A stretch of 64,000 nt of DNA from Paraconiothyrium sp. Pb-2020 (Eukaryota > Ascomycota > Dothideomycetes > Pleosporales > Didymosphaeriaceae): positions 1,736,001 through 1,800,000 of the forward strand of contig JAJUBI010000008.1 of the NCBI GenBank assembly GCA_022419385.1, given 5' to 3'. Below are positions 34,101-43,778 of the stretch, piece after piece. The translations under genes and the position numbers were made by a program. The notes beneath the pieces were generated by a model that saw only the letters and a list, made by a program, of their open reading frames with translations, was not told the DNA's origin and ran no database searches. Position 1 is the first letter of the stretch. Every line of letters starts with the position of its first letter.

Positions 34101-35588
34101 CTAAGACCTCTCAAACAACGACCCCACAACAGGCCTCACAACCCCATCCGCTACCCACCTCGCCGTAAACCTCTCTTCCAGCACCCTCAGCTTAGAAAAG
34201 AAAACATCATCATCCACATACGCCCCCTTCAACCACCTCTCCCCCTTCGTCGCATCAAACGCCCTCCTCGCATGCAACACCCTCCTATTATCGAAAATAA
34301 CACACTCCCCCTCGTTCAGCCTATACTCAAACAAGCTCTCCTCTGCACTCAATATCTTCTCATACGCATGACTGGCGGCAAGGTAATTCCTCAGCGCAGT
34401 CTGACTCTCGCCCCCGATGCGCGCTTCGAACGGCCCTTGGAAGGGCGGCGACCAATTTACGCGGTGCAGCGCGAGGTTCGTGGGTTCGCTGTACTTAGGA
34501 TACGGATATAGTTCTATCGTCGGGCGGGTGTAGTGATAATGATGTGTAGGGTGGTGATAGTGATACGTGACTGGGAATGTGCAGAGTGTCCTGAAGTGTG
34601 TTTTGGACGCGTCGTGGAGTTTCTGCGCGGCGTGGAAGGAGTCGCTGAAGAAGGATTCGCCGCCTGGGGTGCGGGCGCGCAGTGAGTGGAGGAGCTGGAG
34701 GTAGGGGGGATTCGAGGTGTAGAGGAGGTCCATGTGTAGGCCTAGGAATTGGGGGGTGTAGGCGATGTTTTCGGCTTTGGGCTTGGAGCGAACGTCCCAG
34801 GTGCGGCCGTAGAAGGTGTCTTTTAGGGTTCCTATCCTTCCTGCAATATCGACGACCGACTCTTCTGATTCGGGGACGTTCCGGAGGAAGAGGAGACCGT
34901 ATTTGTTGAGGTGGGTGAGTGCGTCAAAGAGGACTGAGTCTTCTCCCATCCAGTCCTTGTAGTCGACCCATTTATTGTTCTTGGTGATGGTGTCCCTGTC
35001 CCATAGAGCCCTTTCGTCATATCGCACGCCTCCTCTAAGTTCCACCTCTGTGTTCAACGCTCGCCGCAGCCAGTCGAGCGAATGTCTTGTGCGGTGCTCT
35101 GCGCCATAGCCGGGCACGTCGTTGCTCCATTCTACTTCAATCACCCAGCTCTTGTTCTCATCTTGGACAGTCCTGGCTTTTCCCTCGATCTCTTGCGGAA
35201 TGTCTGAGGTTTGGAAGAGCTTCTGCCTGCTATGTGGGTCCACGCATCTTGGGCACGTGCAACTGTCGCGCAGAAATACAGTATCGAAGGTCCGAGGAGT
35301 ATCGTCTATGCTTACGGCAATAGTCTTTGCGGAATATGCATCGAGCTGGCCGGCATTGGCAGGACTGTGGACAATCTTTCCCTGGGGTATAGGTGTGGGG
35401 TGGTACTCGCGCGTAGGCGTAGGCAGTGCGGGGCTCTCTTCCTCACGTCTCGCGCGCCTCTTGACCGTTGCCGGCCCAGTGAAGACAGTGTTCCAAAAAG
35501 TCCTGCGCTTGCATGTCGGCGTACCGGCACGGACGTGTCGAGATGCGCTTCTGACTGTCAGCCGGGTTGTGGTGACGTTCAGGGACAT
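34101..35588 (-). CDS. Gamma-butyrobetaine / trimethyllysine-type dioxygenase
   Basis: An intronless 495-residue Fe(II)/2-oxoglutarate oxygenase of the carnitine-pathway type (TauD/TfdA superfamily). The N-terminus has a basic, Ser/Thr-rich stretch like a mitochondrial presequence. It is followed at about residues 110-120 by a small N-terminal zinc site (SCTCPRCVDPHSRQ). The iron triad begins at HMD (about residues 285-287, in QFLGLHMDLLY) and ends with RVLHARRAF near the C-terminus; the intervening RTPGGESFFSDSF is typical. Trimethyllysine and butyrobetaine hydroxylases are hard to separate by eye. The gene is divergent from TPC1, another mitochondrial gene. The start is the first ATG; TTG lies upstream. 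Confidence 0.85.
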   Translation of the reverse strand: MSLNVTTTRLTVRSASRHVRAGTPTCKRRTFWNTVFTGPATVKRRARREEESPALPTPTREYHPTPIPQGKIVHSPANAGQLDAYSAKTIAVSIDDTPRTFDTVFLRDSCTCPRCVDPHSRQKLFQTSDIPQEIEGKARTVQDENKSWVIEVEWSNDVPGYGAEHRTRHSLDWLRRALNTEVELRGGVRYDERALWDRDTITKNNKWVDYKDWMGEDSVLFDALTHLNKYGLLFLRNVPESEESVVDIAGRIGTLKDTFYGRTWDVRSKPKAENIAYTPQFLGLHMDLLYTSNPPYLQLLHSLRARTPGGESFFSDSFHAAQKLHDASKTHFRTLCTFPVTYHYHHPTHHYHYTRPTIELYPYPKYSEPTNLALHRVNWSPPFQGPFEARIGGESQTALRNYLAASHAYEKILSAEESLFEYRLNEGECVIFDNRRVLHARRAFDATKGERWLKGAYVDDDVFFSKLRVLEERFTARWVADGVVRPVVGSLFERS

Positions 35589-35808
35589 GACGGAATGACG
35601 AGGGCTGCTGTTGGTCAATCCAGGGCGGCCGAGCGCGCCTTTTCATTATGGCGGGCGCCTTTGACCCGAGGTAACAGACAGCATCCACTCCCGCTCTTTT
35701 TCCGCCTGCCCACGATAGCGCAAGTCTCCGATTATTGGGGTTCGAGACTGCGTGTGTTTAGCGCTGGCTCGTTGTGGTGTGATATCCTCCTGACGGAGGC
35801 CTGGGCGC
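35589..35808. promoter_or_regulatory. Shared divergent promoter, dioxygenase / TPC1
   Basis: A spacer of 220 bp between two divergent start codons, both for predicted mitochondrial proteins. No particular factor site was assigned. Confidence 0.5.
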
Positions 35809-36888
35809 ATGTCTGGGGAGGTCGCTCAGCTCAAGCATGAGGTATGAACTGTTATTCGACCGCGTCGAAGCTACAACAAGACTGACACCGGTGTCTAGGG
35901 CTCACAGCTGCAGGTCGTGGCCGCGGGCGCCATTGCGGGCCTCATCTCACGGTATGTCCTCTGTTCTGTCTTTCTACGAGCACTGTGAATTGACGCGTTC
36001 CACAGCTTCGTGATCGCACCTCTCGACGTCATAAAGATCCGACTCCAGCTCCAGGTCCACTCCCTTTCCGACCCTCTGAGCACCCGCGGTGTCCAAGGCC
36101 CTACGTATAAAGGAACTCTCGGGACGCTCAAATACATCCTCCGCGAGGAAGGACTTACGGGACTATGGAAGGGCAACGTTCCGGCAGAGCTCATGTACCT
36201 CTGCTATGGCGGTATACAGTTCTCTGCCTACAAATATGGTTCGACTCTCCTTGAGTCCATTCCAGCCCCTTACGAGCTCCCTGGTCCAGCAGTGTCCTTC
36301 ATCAGCGGTGCGACAGCGGGCGCATGCGCGACCACAGCGACATACCCCCTCGACCTGCTACGGACGCGGTTTGCAGCGCAGGGAACGGAGCGCGTTTACA
36401 CGTCTCTCGTTGCATCGATTAGGCACATTGCACAACATGAAGGTCCCAAGGGCTTTTTTCGCGGACTGGGCGCTGGTGTCAGCCAGATCGTGCCCTACAT
36501 GGGCCTCTTCTTCGCCAGCTACGAAGGTCTGAAGCCTGTCATGGCGAACTCACCCCTTGCCCTTCCGTTCGGAGGCTCCGATGGAATCTCTGGGATCATG
36601 GCGAGCGTGTTTGCCAAAACCGCCGTCTACCCACTCGACACTACACGAAAGCGGCTGCAGGTGCAGGGCCCGATGCGATCGAAATTCGTACACCGCAACA
36701 TACCCATGTACTCGGGCGTAATCAGCACACTAGTGACCATATCGAAGCGCGAAGGAATGAGGGGACTGTATCGAGGGCTGACGGTGAGCTTGCTGAAGGC
36801 GGCGCCGGCAGCTTCGGTGACCATGTGGACATATGAGAGAGCCATGGCCGGCATGCTGATGCTGGACGAGAAAAGGGCGGCTGAATGA
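35809..36888 (+). CDS. TPC1: Mitochondrial thiamine pyrophosphate carrier
   Basis: A mitochondrial carrier family protein that imports thiamine pyrophosphate across the inner membrane. Three exons: 35809-35841, 35899-35951 and 36006-36888, with introns of 57 and 54 nt; 322 residues, standard length. Three tandem carrier repeats each carry the PxDxxK/R motif: [18 protein letters not shown] and [10 protein letters not shown], with matching [15 protein letters not shown] and GLYRGLTVS second halves. The opening [21 protein letters not shown] and the [13 protein letters not shown] loop are close to fungal TPC1, which is why I prefer it over generic nucleotide carriers. The two early introns lie inside the first transmembrane helix coding region. 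Confidence 0.92.
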
Positions 36889-37381
36889 AGCCGAGTTGGC
36901 ATCTGGTAGGCACATGGTCGGCATCTGCCGGGAATACTTGCACAAGTTGGCGTTCGAAAAGCTCGTATACAAAGTTTAACCCCCGCTGATAGACATCCTA
37001 CATAGCAGGAAGCAGCATTTCTGGCGATTGGCTTTCGTCACCTACACGTGTGGTTGAGCTGTGAGCATCCAGACCTCTGTTGTAATGGTGGTGTTCAGCC
37101 GAGGCGCCAGCCAACCGGAGTGCGTTCTCAGCGCGGACAACTCAAGATGGCTTGCTCGTGACGCTAATCACTCCTGCAAACGGTCTACACACTGATCAAG
37201 ATAGAGTGTGTGGTCCGATAACCTTTGTAACGAGCAGCAACTTGTCCAACGCCACGGTTCGTTGTTGCGGGGAACTGCTCGTGTCGGCCCACCTGCATTT
37301 GTGGCTTGAGGTCAAGCTCCTCCGCCCGCTCCAAAATTCTCGAGCTTCCGCTTTTCTCTCTCCACCTACTGACAGAACACC
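36889..37381. other. TPC1 3' flank and TPA1 promoter
   Basis: About 490 nt between two genes on the same strand. Nothing else was recognised. Confidence 0.5.
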
Positions 37382-39407
37382 ATGAAGCGCAAGAATGATG
37401 CGCCGCCCAATGGCAAGTCCAAGAAGCGCGCCATTTCTGACGACGAGGCGCATGGCAATTTCCGCAAAGGCCTGTTCGATAGCAACGTCCTCGCCGACTA
37501 CACCAACTACTATGCCGCGTCGCAACCGTACGTTTCTTCTACGCGCAATTGAGCTCCGCCAACACTATACGCAGATACAAGCACGCCGTGATCCAGAGCC
37601 TCGTCAACGACCAGATTCTCCGCAATGTGCGCAACGAAATTCGCGAGCACATCTCCTTCACGCCGAAAGAGACGGACATCTACAAGATACACCAGTCTGG
37701 TGATCTTGCCAACCTCGACGGCCTCGACGATGCCGCCCTCAAGCGCCTGCCCTCGCTCCTAACTCTCCGCGACTCGCTCTACTCTTCTGCGTTCCGCAAA
37801 TACCTCTCTTCGATAACTGGCTCTGGGCCACTGAGTGGCATGAAGACAGATATGGCAGTGGTACGTTGCGCAGGCCTCTGTTTTGAGTGACTATATGTTT
37901 ACGAAGGTAGAATGTGTACACACCCGGGTGTCATCTCCTCTGTCACGACGATGTCATTGGCAGCCGACGTGTGAGCTGGATCCTGTACCTACTGGACCCG
38001 GACATACCCTGGAAACCAGAGTGGGGTGGTGCACTGCGCCTATACCCAACCAAGAACCTGAAGACCGCCGAGGGAGACGATGTCAAGGTGCCACAGCCCG
38101 ATTTCACAGAGGTCATACCACCAGCGTGGAATCAATTATCCTTCTTCACTGTGCAGCCCGGCGAGAGCTTTCACGACGTCGAGGAGGTGTACAAGCGTGT
38201 TGCAGGCGAGATGGAAGAGAAGGATGGCGGTCGCATACGCATGGCTATCAGCGGCTGGTTCCACATTCCCCAGGAGGGCGAAGATGGGTACGAAGAAGGC
38301 ATGGAAGAGAAGCTTGCTGAGAAGAGTTCCCTTGCCCAGCTGCAGGGGGGAAAAGCCGACGTCTTTGACGAACCACAGTCACACTGGGTTGAGAACCCAC
38401 ACTGGGAAGCACAGGCAAAAGCGCAAGACGACCAAATGACCGGCGATGAGCTGGACTTCTTACTCAAGTACATGAACCCTAATTACCTCGTCCCAGACAC
38501 CGTCGAAGACATTACGCGCCTGTTCTCAGACGAATCCTCCGTACGATTAGCAGAGTTCCTGTCGCCCAAATTCTGCGCGCGCCTCCGCGAGTACCTAGAA
38601 TCAAAAGACCACGAGGCAAACCCCAGCCTCCCCGCCAACCCATTCTTCACGGAGCAGTCCGAAGTCGGCGTCGCGCGCCCACCCCACAAACACCGCTTCC
38701 TCTACCGCAAAGCAGTCCAACCAATCCAAACCAGCTATCCCGAAAACGCCACCCTGACGCCCTACGACGACCTCGTCGACGTCCTCTTCCCCCACCCAGC
38801 CTTCACGAAGTGGCTCTCCCTCGTCACCGGCATCACCCTCACCAAGAGCAACATCTTGGCCCGCCGTTTCCGCCGCGGCCTCGACTACACGCTCGCAACC
38901 GCCTACGAAGAAGAAGACCCCCAGCTCGAAGTATGCCTGGGCATCACGCCGTCCAGAGGCTGGGGCGACGACGAAGAAGAAGAACAGGACGAAGAGCCGC
39001 AGCAGAACGGCTCCGGGTCCTCTAGCAAAGCTAATGGCAAGGCCGCTGCTAAGCCGGAGGAAGAAGTCGGCGGCTACGAAATGTACATGGCAGGCGAGGA
39101 CGACGAGGGCACCGACGCCGGCGCCGCAGAGCCGTCTACCTCGACGGGCGCGGGCCAGCGTCGCAAAGCAAAGGTTGACCCTGCTGTGTACAAGAGCGCG
39201 GCAGACGAGGAGGATGATGGGATTTTATTTAGCCAGCCTGCTGCGTGGAATAATCTTGCCATCGTGCTGCGGGACAGAGGTGTGCTAAGGTTCACAAAGT
39301 ACGTTAGCCAAGCGGCGAAGGGAGACCGCTGGGATATTTGCGGCGAGTATGGTGTTGAGTTTGGGGAGGATGATGAGGATTCGGCGGTGGGGGATGTGGA
39401 TGAGTGA
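37382..39407 (+). CDS. TPA1: Prolyl 3,4-dihydroxylase (Tpa1/Ofd1)
   Basis: A Fe(II)/2-oxoglutarate dioxygenase that hydroxylates ribosomal protein uS12 (Rps23). In fission yeast the homologue Ofd1 also controls the hypoxic factor Sre1. Exons 37382-37527, 37575-37860 and 37911-39407 (introns 47 and 50 nt) encode 642 residues. Catalytic residues visible in the first domain are H156 and D158 (CHDDVIG), H232 (ESFHDVEE) and the 2-oxoglutarate arginine near R254 (RIRMAISGW). The second, non-catalytic double-stranded beta-helix domain follows from about residue 330, with a long acidic, low-complexity insert at about 515-590. The N-terminus has a short basic segment (KSKKR) that may act as a nuclear signal. 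Confidence 0.92.
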
Positions 39408-39620
39408 CGCATGGTTCGTTTGGTATAGATCACGACTTGATGTGGTATGAATGCATTTCGGTGTTTTGTCTTTTATATGCATCCAGCTCATGCATTCTGT
39501 GTTGCGGCCTTTGCACTATGGCTTGCTGACTTCGTGATAGAGAGGATTTGCACCAAAAATGCATCATGGGAAGGATGGTAGACAGTATTGCTGTGCCCGA
39601 AAGCCTCACACCGTCACCTT

Positions 39621-40577
39621 TCAACCTCTCTTTTCTACCTTCTCCTTCTCCCGCCTTCTATACTCCTCCGCAATACTCTCATATGTCCTGAATTCCACCA
39701 TTTCATCCCCAAAACCCAAGACCCACTTCAAGAATCTCTCCACCATGCCAATTACATGTGCCATCCCACTCGTATCCGGATGTATCACCATACTGTATAC
39801 CACGATATCGTCCCTCCCCTGCTCTATCTCCTTCACCAACCACTCAAATCGATCCATCCACATCCTCTCCACAACCCTCACATCCACATAACCAGCTGAA
39901 TTAGGCACGTTGGGAAAGAACTGCAAAGGCGTCATATCCTCCGCATACCAATTACACGGGATCTCTACCAGCTGACTCTTCTCTTGCATCAAGAACGATG
40001 GCGTCGGCTTCATCCATTCTTCCGCCTTGACCTCAGGCTTGAAGTCAATGGGTTCGATAGGCGCGGGATTCAATGGAAGGAAATAAGGCGCGCTATCATG
40101 GTGCGCGAGCGACGAGTCCCAGAGGAAATCATGTTCTTGCAATAACGCGATGGTGCGTTCCTTCAACTGGTACAACGGGGCGCGGTAACCCTTTGGTCGG
40201 GATCCCGTCAGCTCTGTTACTAGGTCGATGCACTTCTTCAGCACATCTCGTTCCTGCTCTGCGGTGAGTTGGGAGGCGGATTCATGAGCGTAGCCGTGGA
40301 GGGCGATTTCTGCGCCCGAGGAGATGATGGCGCGGGTTTGCGTGGGGAAGGTTTCTATGCTGTGGCCGGGGAGGCACCAGGTTACTTTGTCGGAGATGTT
40401 GAGTTGCTTGAAGAGGGTGAGGAGGCGGGGGACGCCGACGTTGGCGGAGAAGTAGCCGCTGCTGTAGTCGGAGGTTGTGGTGGAGGGGTGTTGACCTGTT
40501 CCTAGCCAGCCGGATATGGCGTCGAAGTCGATGGACCAGGCGACGAGGATTTTGTTCTTGGGCTTGGCTTGAGGCAT
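39621..40577 (-). CDS. Polysaccharide deacetylase family protein
   Basis: An intronless 318-residue NodB-type deacetylase. Metal-binding residues are in SIDFDA (D17, D19) and HGYAHES (H94, H98), and the fold continues with GYRAPLYQ and FLWDSSLA, which carry the expected arginine and tryptophan. No signal peptide or cell-wall anchor is visible, so it looks cytosolic. It resembles the PuuE/HpPgdA-like group found in many fungi more than secreted chitin deacetylases. Substrate unassigned: members act on peptidoglycan-type sugars, allantoin-like amides or unknown compounds. The chosen start is the first ATG; GTG extends it by 19 residues. Confidence 0.85.
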   Translation of the reverse strand: MPQAKPKNKILVAWSIDFDAISGWLGTGQHPSTTTSDYSSGYFSANVGVPRLLTLFKQLNISDKVTWCLPGHSIETFPTQTRAIISSGAEIALHGYAHESASQLTAEQERDVLKKCIDLVTELTGSRPKGYRAPLYQLKERTIALLQEHDFLWDSSLAHHDSAPYFLPLNPAPIEPIDFKPEVKAEEWMKPTPSFLMQEKSQLVEIPCNWYAEDMTPLQFFPNVPNSAGYVDVRVVERMWMDRFEWLVKEIEQGRDDIVVYSMVIHPDTSGMAHVIGMVERFLKWVLGFGDEMVEFRTYESIAEEYRRREKEKVEKRG

Positions 40578-41409
40578 TGGTATTGAAACTATTCGAAGAC
40601 GTAAATTATACCGTGGAGATGTCCTGTCTCGCACGTCAACACTTGAAGATGAAGGTCGGCTGTGGGCTCGGCTGCTAACGAAGCGTTGGCAAGTCTCCTG
40701 TTAGAATGTGTATCCTAGGGTGACTCGATCAATAATGAGTGTCCAGAATAGTGACCTGATACTGTTTGGCCAAGGTTCTTGTCGACGTGAACGATACGTC
40801 CCCGCCGCAATGGATAACCATCCTACAAACAGCTTAGCGTCGGTTAGGCCCACGTCTCTCCAGAGCCGCACTCGGCTTGGAGACATCACCCTCGACATCT
40901 CTCCTACTGTTGTGAATGGCCCCCCACTGCATGTCAAGTGAAGAGTATGGTTATATTTGACACTTCACGCTCATTCGCGGATGCGCGGTCCGCTGACTTC
41001 GTGTTCGCCGATCCTACACAGAGCGTCGCCCTGCAATTAACCCACATACCCGGAATCCCAGCAGCCACGTTCTCAGATCCATAATCCGGTCGTCACGGGC
41101 TCACATTTAGCCACTTTCGATGGATTGCCATCAATGCTGGAGTGTCCGCGTTACGACATCCTTGCAGATTCACAATATATGTGAATCTCAGCTGTGCCGA
41201 GCGTCCTCCGCGCTATCCTTATGTGCGAGATTAAAGTCCAGCATATAATAGCGATCCAAAGTGTCGGTTAATACGATAGATCAAGTCAATCATCATGGGA
41301 TTGACCCCGCAACTCCCTAGTGTAGCGGTAGCAGCCACATAAAGATCGCACAGCCTCCACATTGTGAGGCCGTAGCCACACGAGAATCTCCAGCGATCCG
41401 CAATTCATC
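40578..41409. other. Divergent spacer, deacetylase / lactonase
   Basis: About 830 nt between divergent genes. The segment near 41316-41345 resembles a tRNA A-box by eye but has no matching B-box or stems. No gene was recognised. Confidence 0.5.
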
Positions 41410-42662
41410 ATGTATCGAGCATCTTTGTCCCTGTTGGCTGGTCTCGCCTTCGTGCCAACTTCGATCTCGGCGCCCACAGCTTCCTCAGCAACGTTGCTTG
41501 CTGCTCACTACACCGGAAAGTTGTATACCCTGAGTTTCACTTCTACTGGAACCACTGGAACTCTTACTGTTGGCTCGCCAGTAACAGGATGTGGTACCAC
41601 GCCGGCATGGCTCGAACTGTACCCCAGTGATCAAACGCTGTACTGCTTCGATGAATCATGGAACGGGAGTGGCAGCAACGCCGTGTACTCTGTCGGCAGT
41701 GACGGGAAGCTAACGCTCAAGTCGTCTGCCAAGACACCTGGAAACTCTGTACATGGAACTCTGTACGGAGGGTCGGATGGAAAGGGCTTTGTCGCTACTG
41801 TAGAATAGTAAGCTTCCCCACTTTCTCATGCTATTAGATGCTCACATAAAGTAGTTCGCCTTCTACACTCACAACCTTCAAGCTGCCGCTCTCTAGTAGC
41901 ACCAAGGCATTGACAACCGAAAAATTCACTATGGCCCAGAAAGGTCCCAATTCCCGTCAGGACGTACCTCACCCTCACGAAGCGTTGCTCGACCCGACCG
42001 GGAAGTTCATGCTGGTGCCAGACCTGGGAGCTGACCTTATCCGCATCTTCAACATCGATGCTAGCAGCGGCAAACTCACCTCCTGCGGATCAGGCAAGAC
42101 AGATCCTGGAGACGGCCCTCGACATGGCCAATTCTTCTGGACAAACAAAGACTCGGCTCAACCCCAGATACTGTACACCGTTAATGAACTTGGAAATTCC
42201 GTCTCTTCCTGGACCATCACGTATCCCAGCGCTGCTGGAGGCTGCATCTCGCTCACCAAGTTGCAGACACTCTCGACCTACGCACCAGGGACCAAGGGAG
42301 GACCAACGACCAAAGCAGCGGAAATCCGCGTATTTGGGAACTTCCTATATGCGACGAACCGTGCGGATCAGACGTTCGGTAGTCAGAAAGACTCCATCGC
42401 TACATACACGATCGATCCTGCGACCGGAAAGATCACCTGGCTGGAGGCGGCGAACGCGTACTCTTACTACCCTCGGACGTTCCAAATCAACAAAGCCGGT
42501 ACACTTGTAGCAGTGGGTGGGCAGACTAGTTCAAACGTTGCCATCATCAACCGAGACCCTACCACAGGAAAGTTGGGAAGCTTGGTTGCAAGTGTTGTAG
42601 TTGCGAAACCGGGACGTGCTGGCGAGGAAGACGGCCTCGCTGCTGTGGTCTGGAACGAGTAG
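41410..42662 (+). CDS. Secreted lactonase-fold (7-bladed propeller) protein
   Basis: Two exons (41410-41807, 41855-42662; 47-nt intron with the donor inside a Tyr codon) give 401 residues. A signal peptide is evident: a short basic start, then a hydrophobic core LSLLAGLAFVPTSISA with likely cleavage near residue 20. The mature part matches the 6-phosphogluconolactonase-like propeller family (PF10282): PHEALLDPTGKFMLVPDLGADLIRIF, then LGNSVSSW and ATNRADQTFG blades. Bacterial members open lactones and the fungal muconate cycloisomerase shares the fold. Secretion and fold are well supported; the substrate is not known. Confidence 0.85.
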
Positions 42663-43778
42663 ACAATTCAATACAATGCAGATGTTCTGCCACTGTTTAC
42701 AGGCAATGCTTACTCCAGGAGTTGGACAGGAACCGAAATGTAGTCGTGTATCTGGAATGAGCTTATCTAAGGAAGACGGGTAGATTTTCCCGTGTCTGAC
42801 TTACTCTTGGCGGTAAAGCTAGATGTTATACAATGCTCGACAGGTCGCACGGTCGTTGGGCGTCCAGTCAACGTGAGTACCTAGGTATCCACTGAGTGGA
42901 TGGATCTAATCTCACCCGCGCCGCTGCGCCGCTTTTGGCCCCTACGCGCCTTACCTCATGGAGGGAAAGCCTCGCAAATTTCTAACGTGATTGAGCTACA
43001 CTGCACACGCAGCACAGCCGTACGATAGCTCGCCTAGTGGCTTCGTAGGCAGATTCAAGCTGGCTCGCACTCGCCTACGGTCGGCGTGCCAGTCTGGGGG
43101 CCTTATGCACTGCGTTGTCAGACAGCTAATCTTCACCTCTTTATGGTAATATGTGTGCAGTTGAGCGCCACGATATGTACGACAAGAGCGGAAGTGACCG
43201 TCACGGCTGTACTTGGGTGTGATTGATTCTTTGTGGGGATTATTGCGAGATGAAGTCTTTTGATGCGATGTGTATTGGTCAATCTCTGGTACCGTCTTTC
43301 GCGATATGAGCATGCAGGGACCATGGCCAAGCTTTGACGGTACCTAACTTTAGTCGGTCGGTTCCACCATCTTTCGCGCGACGCCGAATCCAAATACTTT
43401 TGGGTGCTAGCGGATGCTTCAGTCCAGCAGCATTCTCCTACGACGTACACGATCTGGACAGCTATGGGCTTGTAGAATCGTCAGCGTTGGGTGAAGCTCG
43501 TATCCTCATCAACGACAGTGAGACTGCACGGGATATGACGATGCTTGTGCACCGCCCAGAATGTCAATCCTACAACCTGTCGCGGTTTACGCCCGAGTCG
43601 CGACCCACACCAGCCTCAACGGCGATCAGTTAGACCATAAGCCCTACTCATCAGCTCGCAAGGGTACGCGGTCGAGTCAAGGAGCTATTCTTAAAATGAG
43701 GTGCAACCGTCTTATTTTTGTGCGTCGCGCGACATTTCTCACGTTGGAGCACGCTTGCATTTCTCTGCAGCTTCAATC
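42663..43778. other. Lactonase 3' flank and ABC transporter promoter
   Basis: About 1.1 kb. Short frames only; none has recognised motifs or good codon use. No repeat was seen. Confidence 0.5.

Noticed and set aside
41316..41395. A tRNA-like segment (A-box-like TAGTGTAGCGGTA)
   Set aside because: No B-box, no acceptor stem pairing and no plausible anticodon arm could be found by eye.
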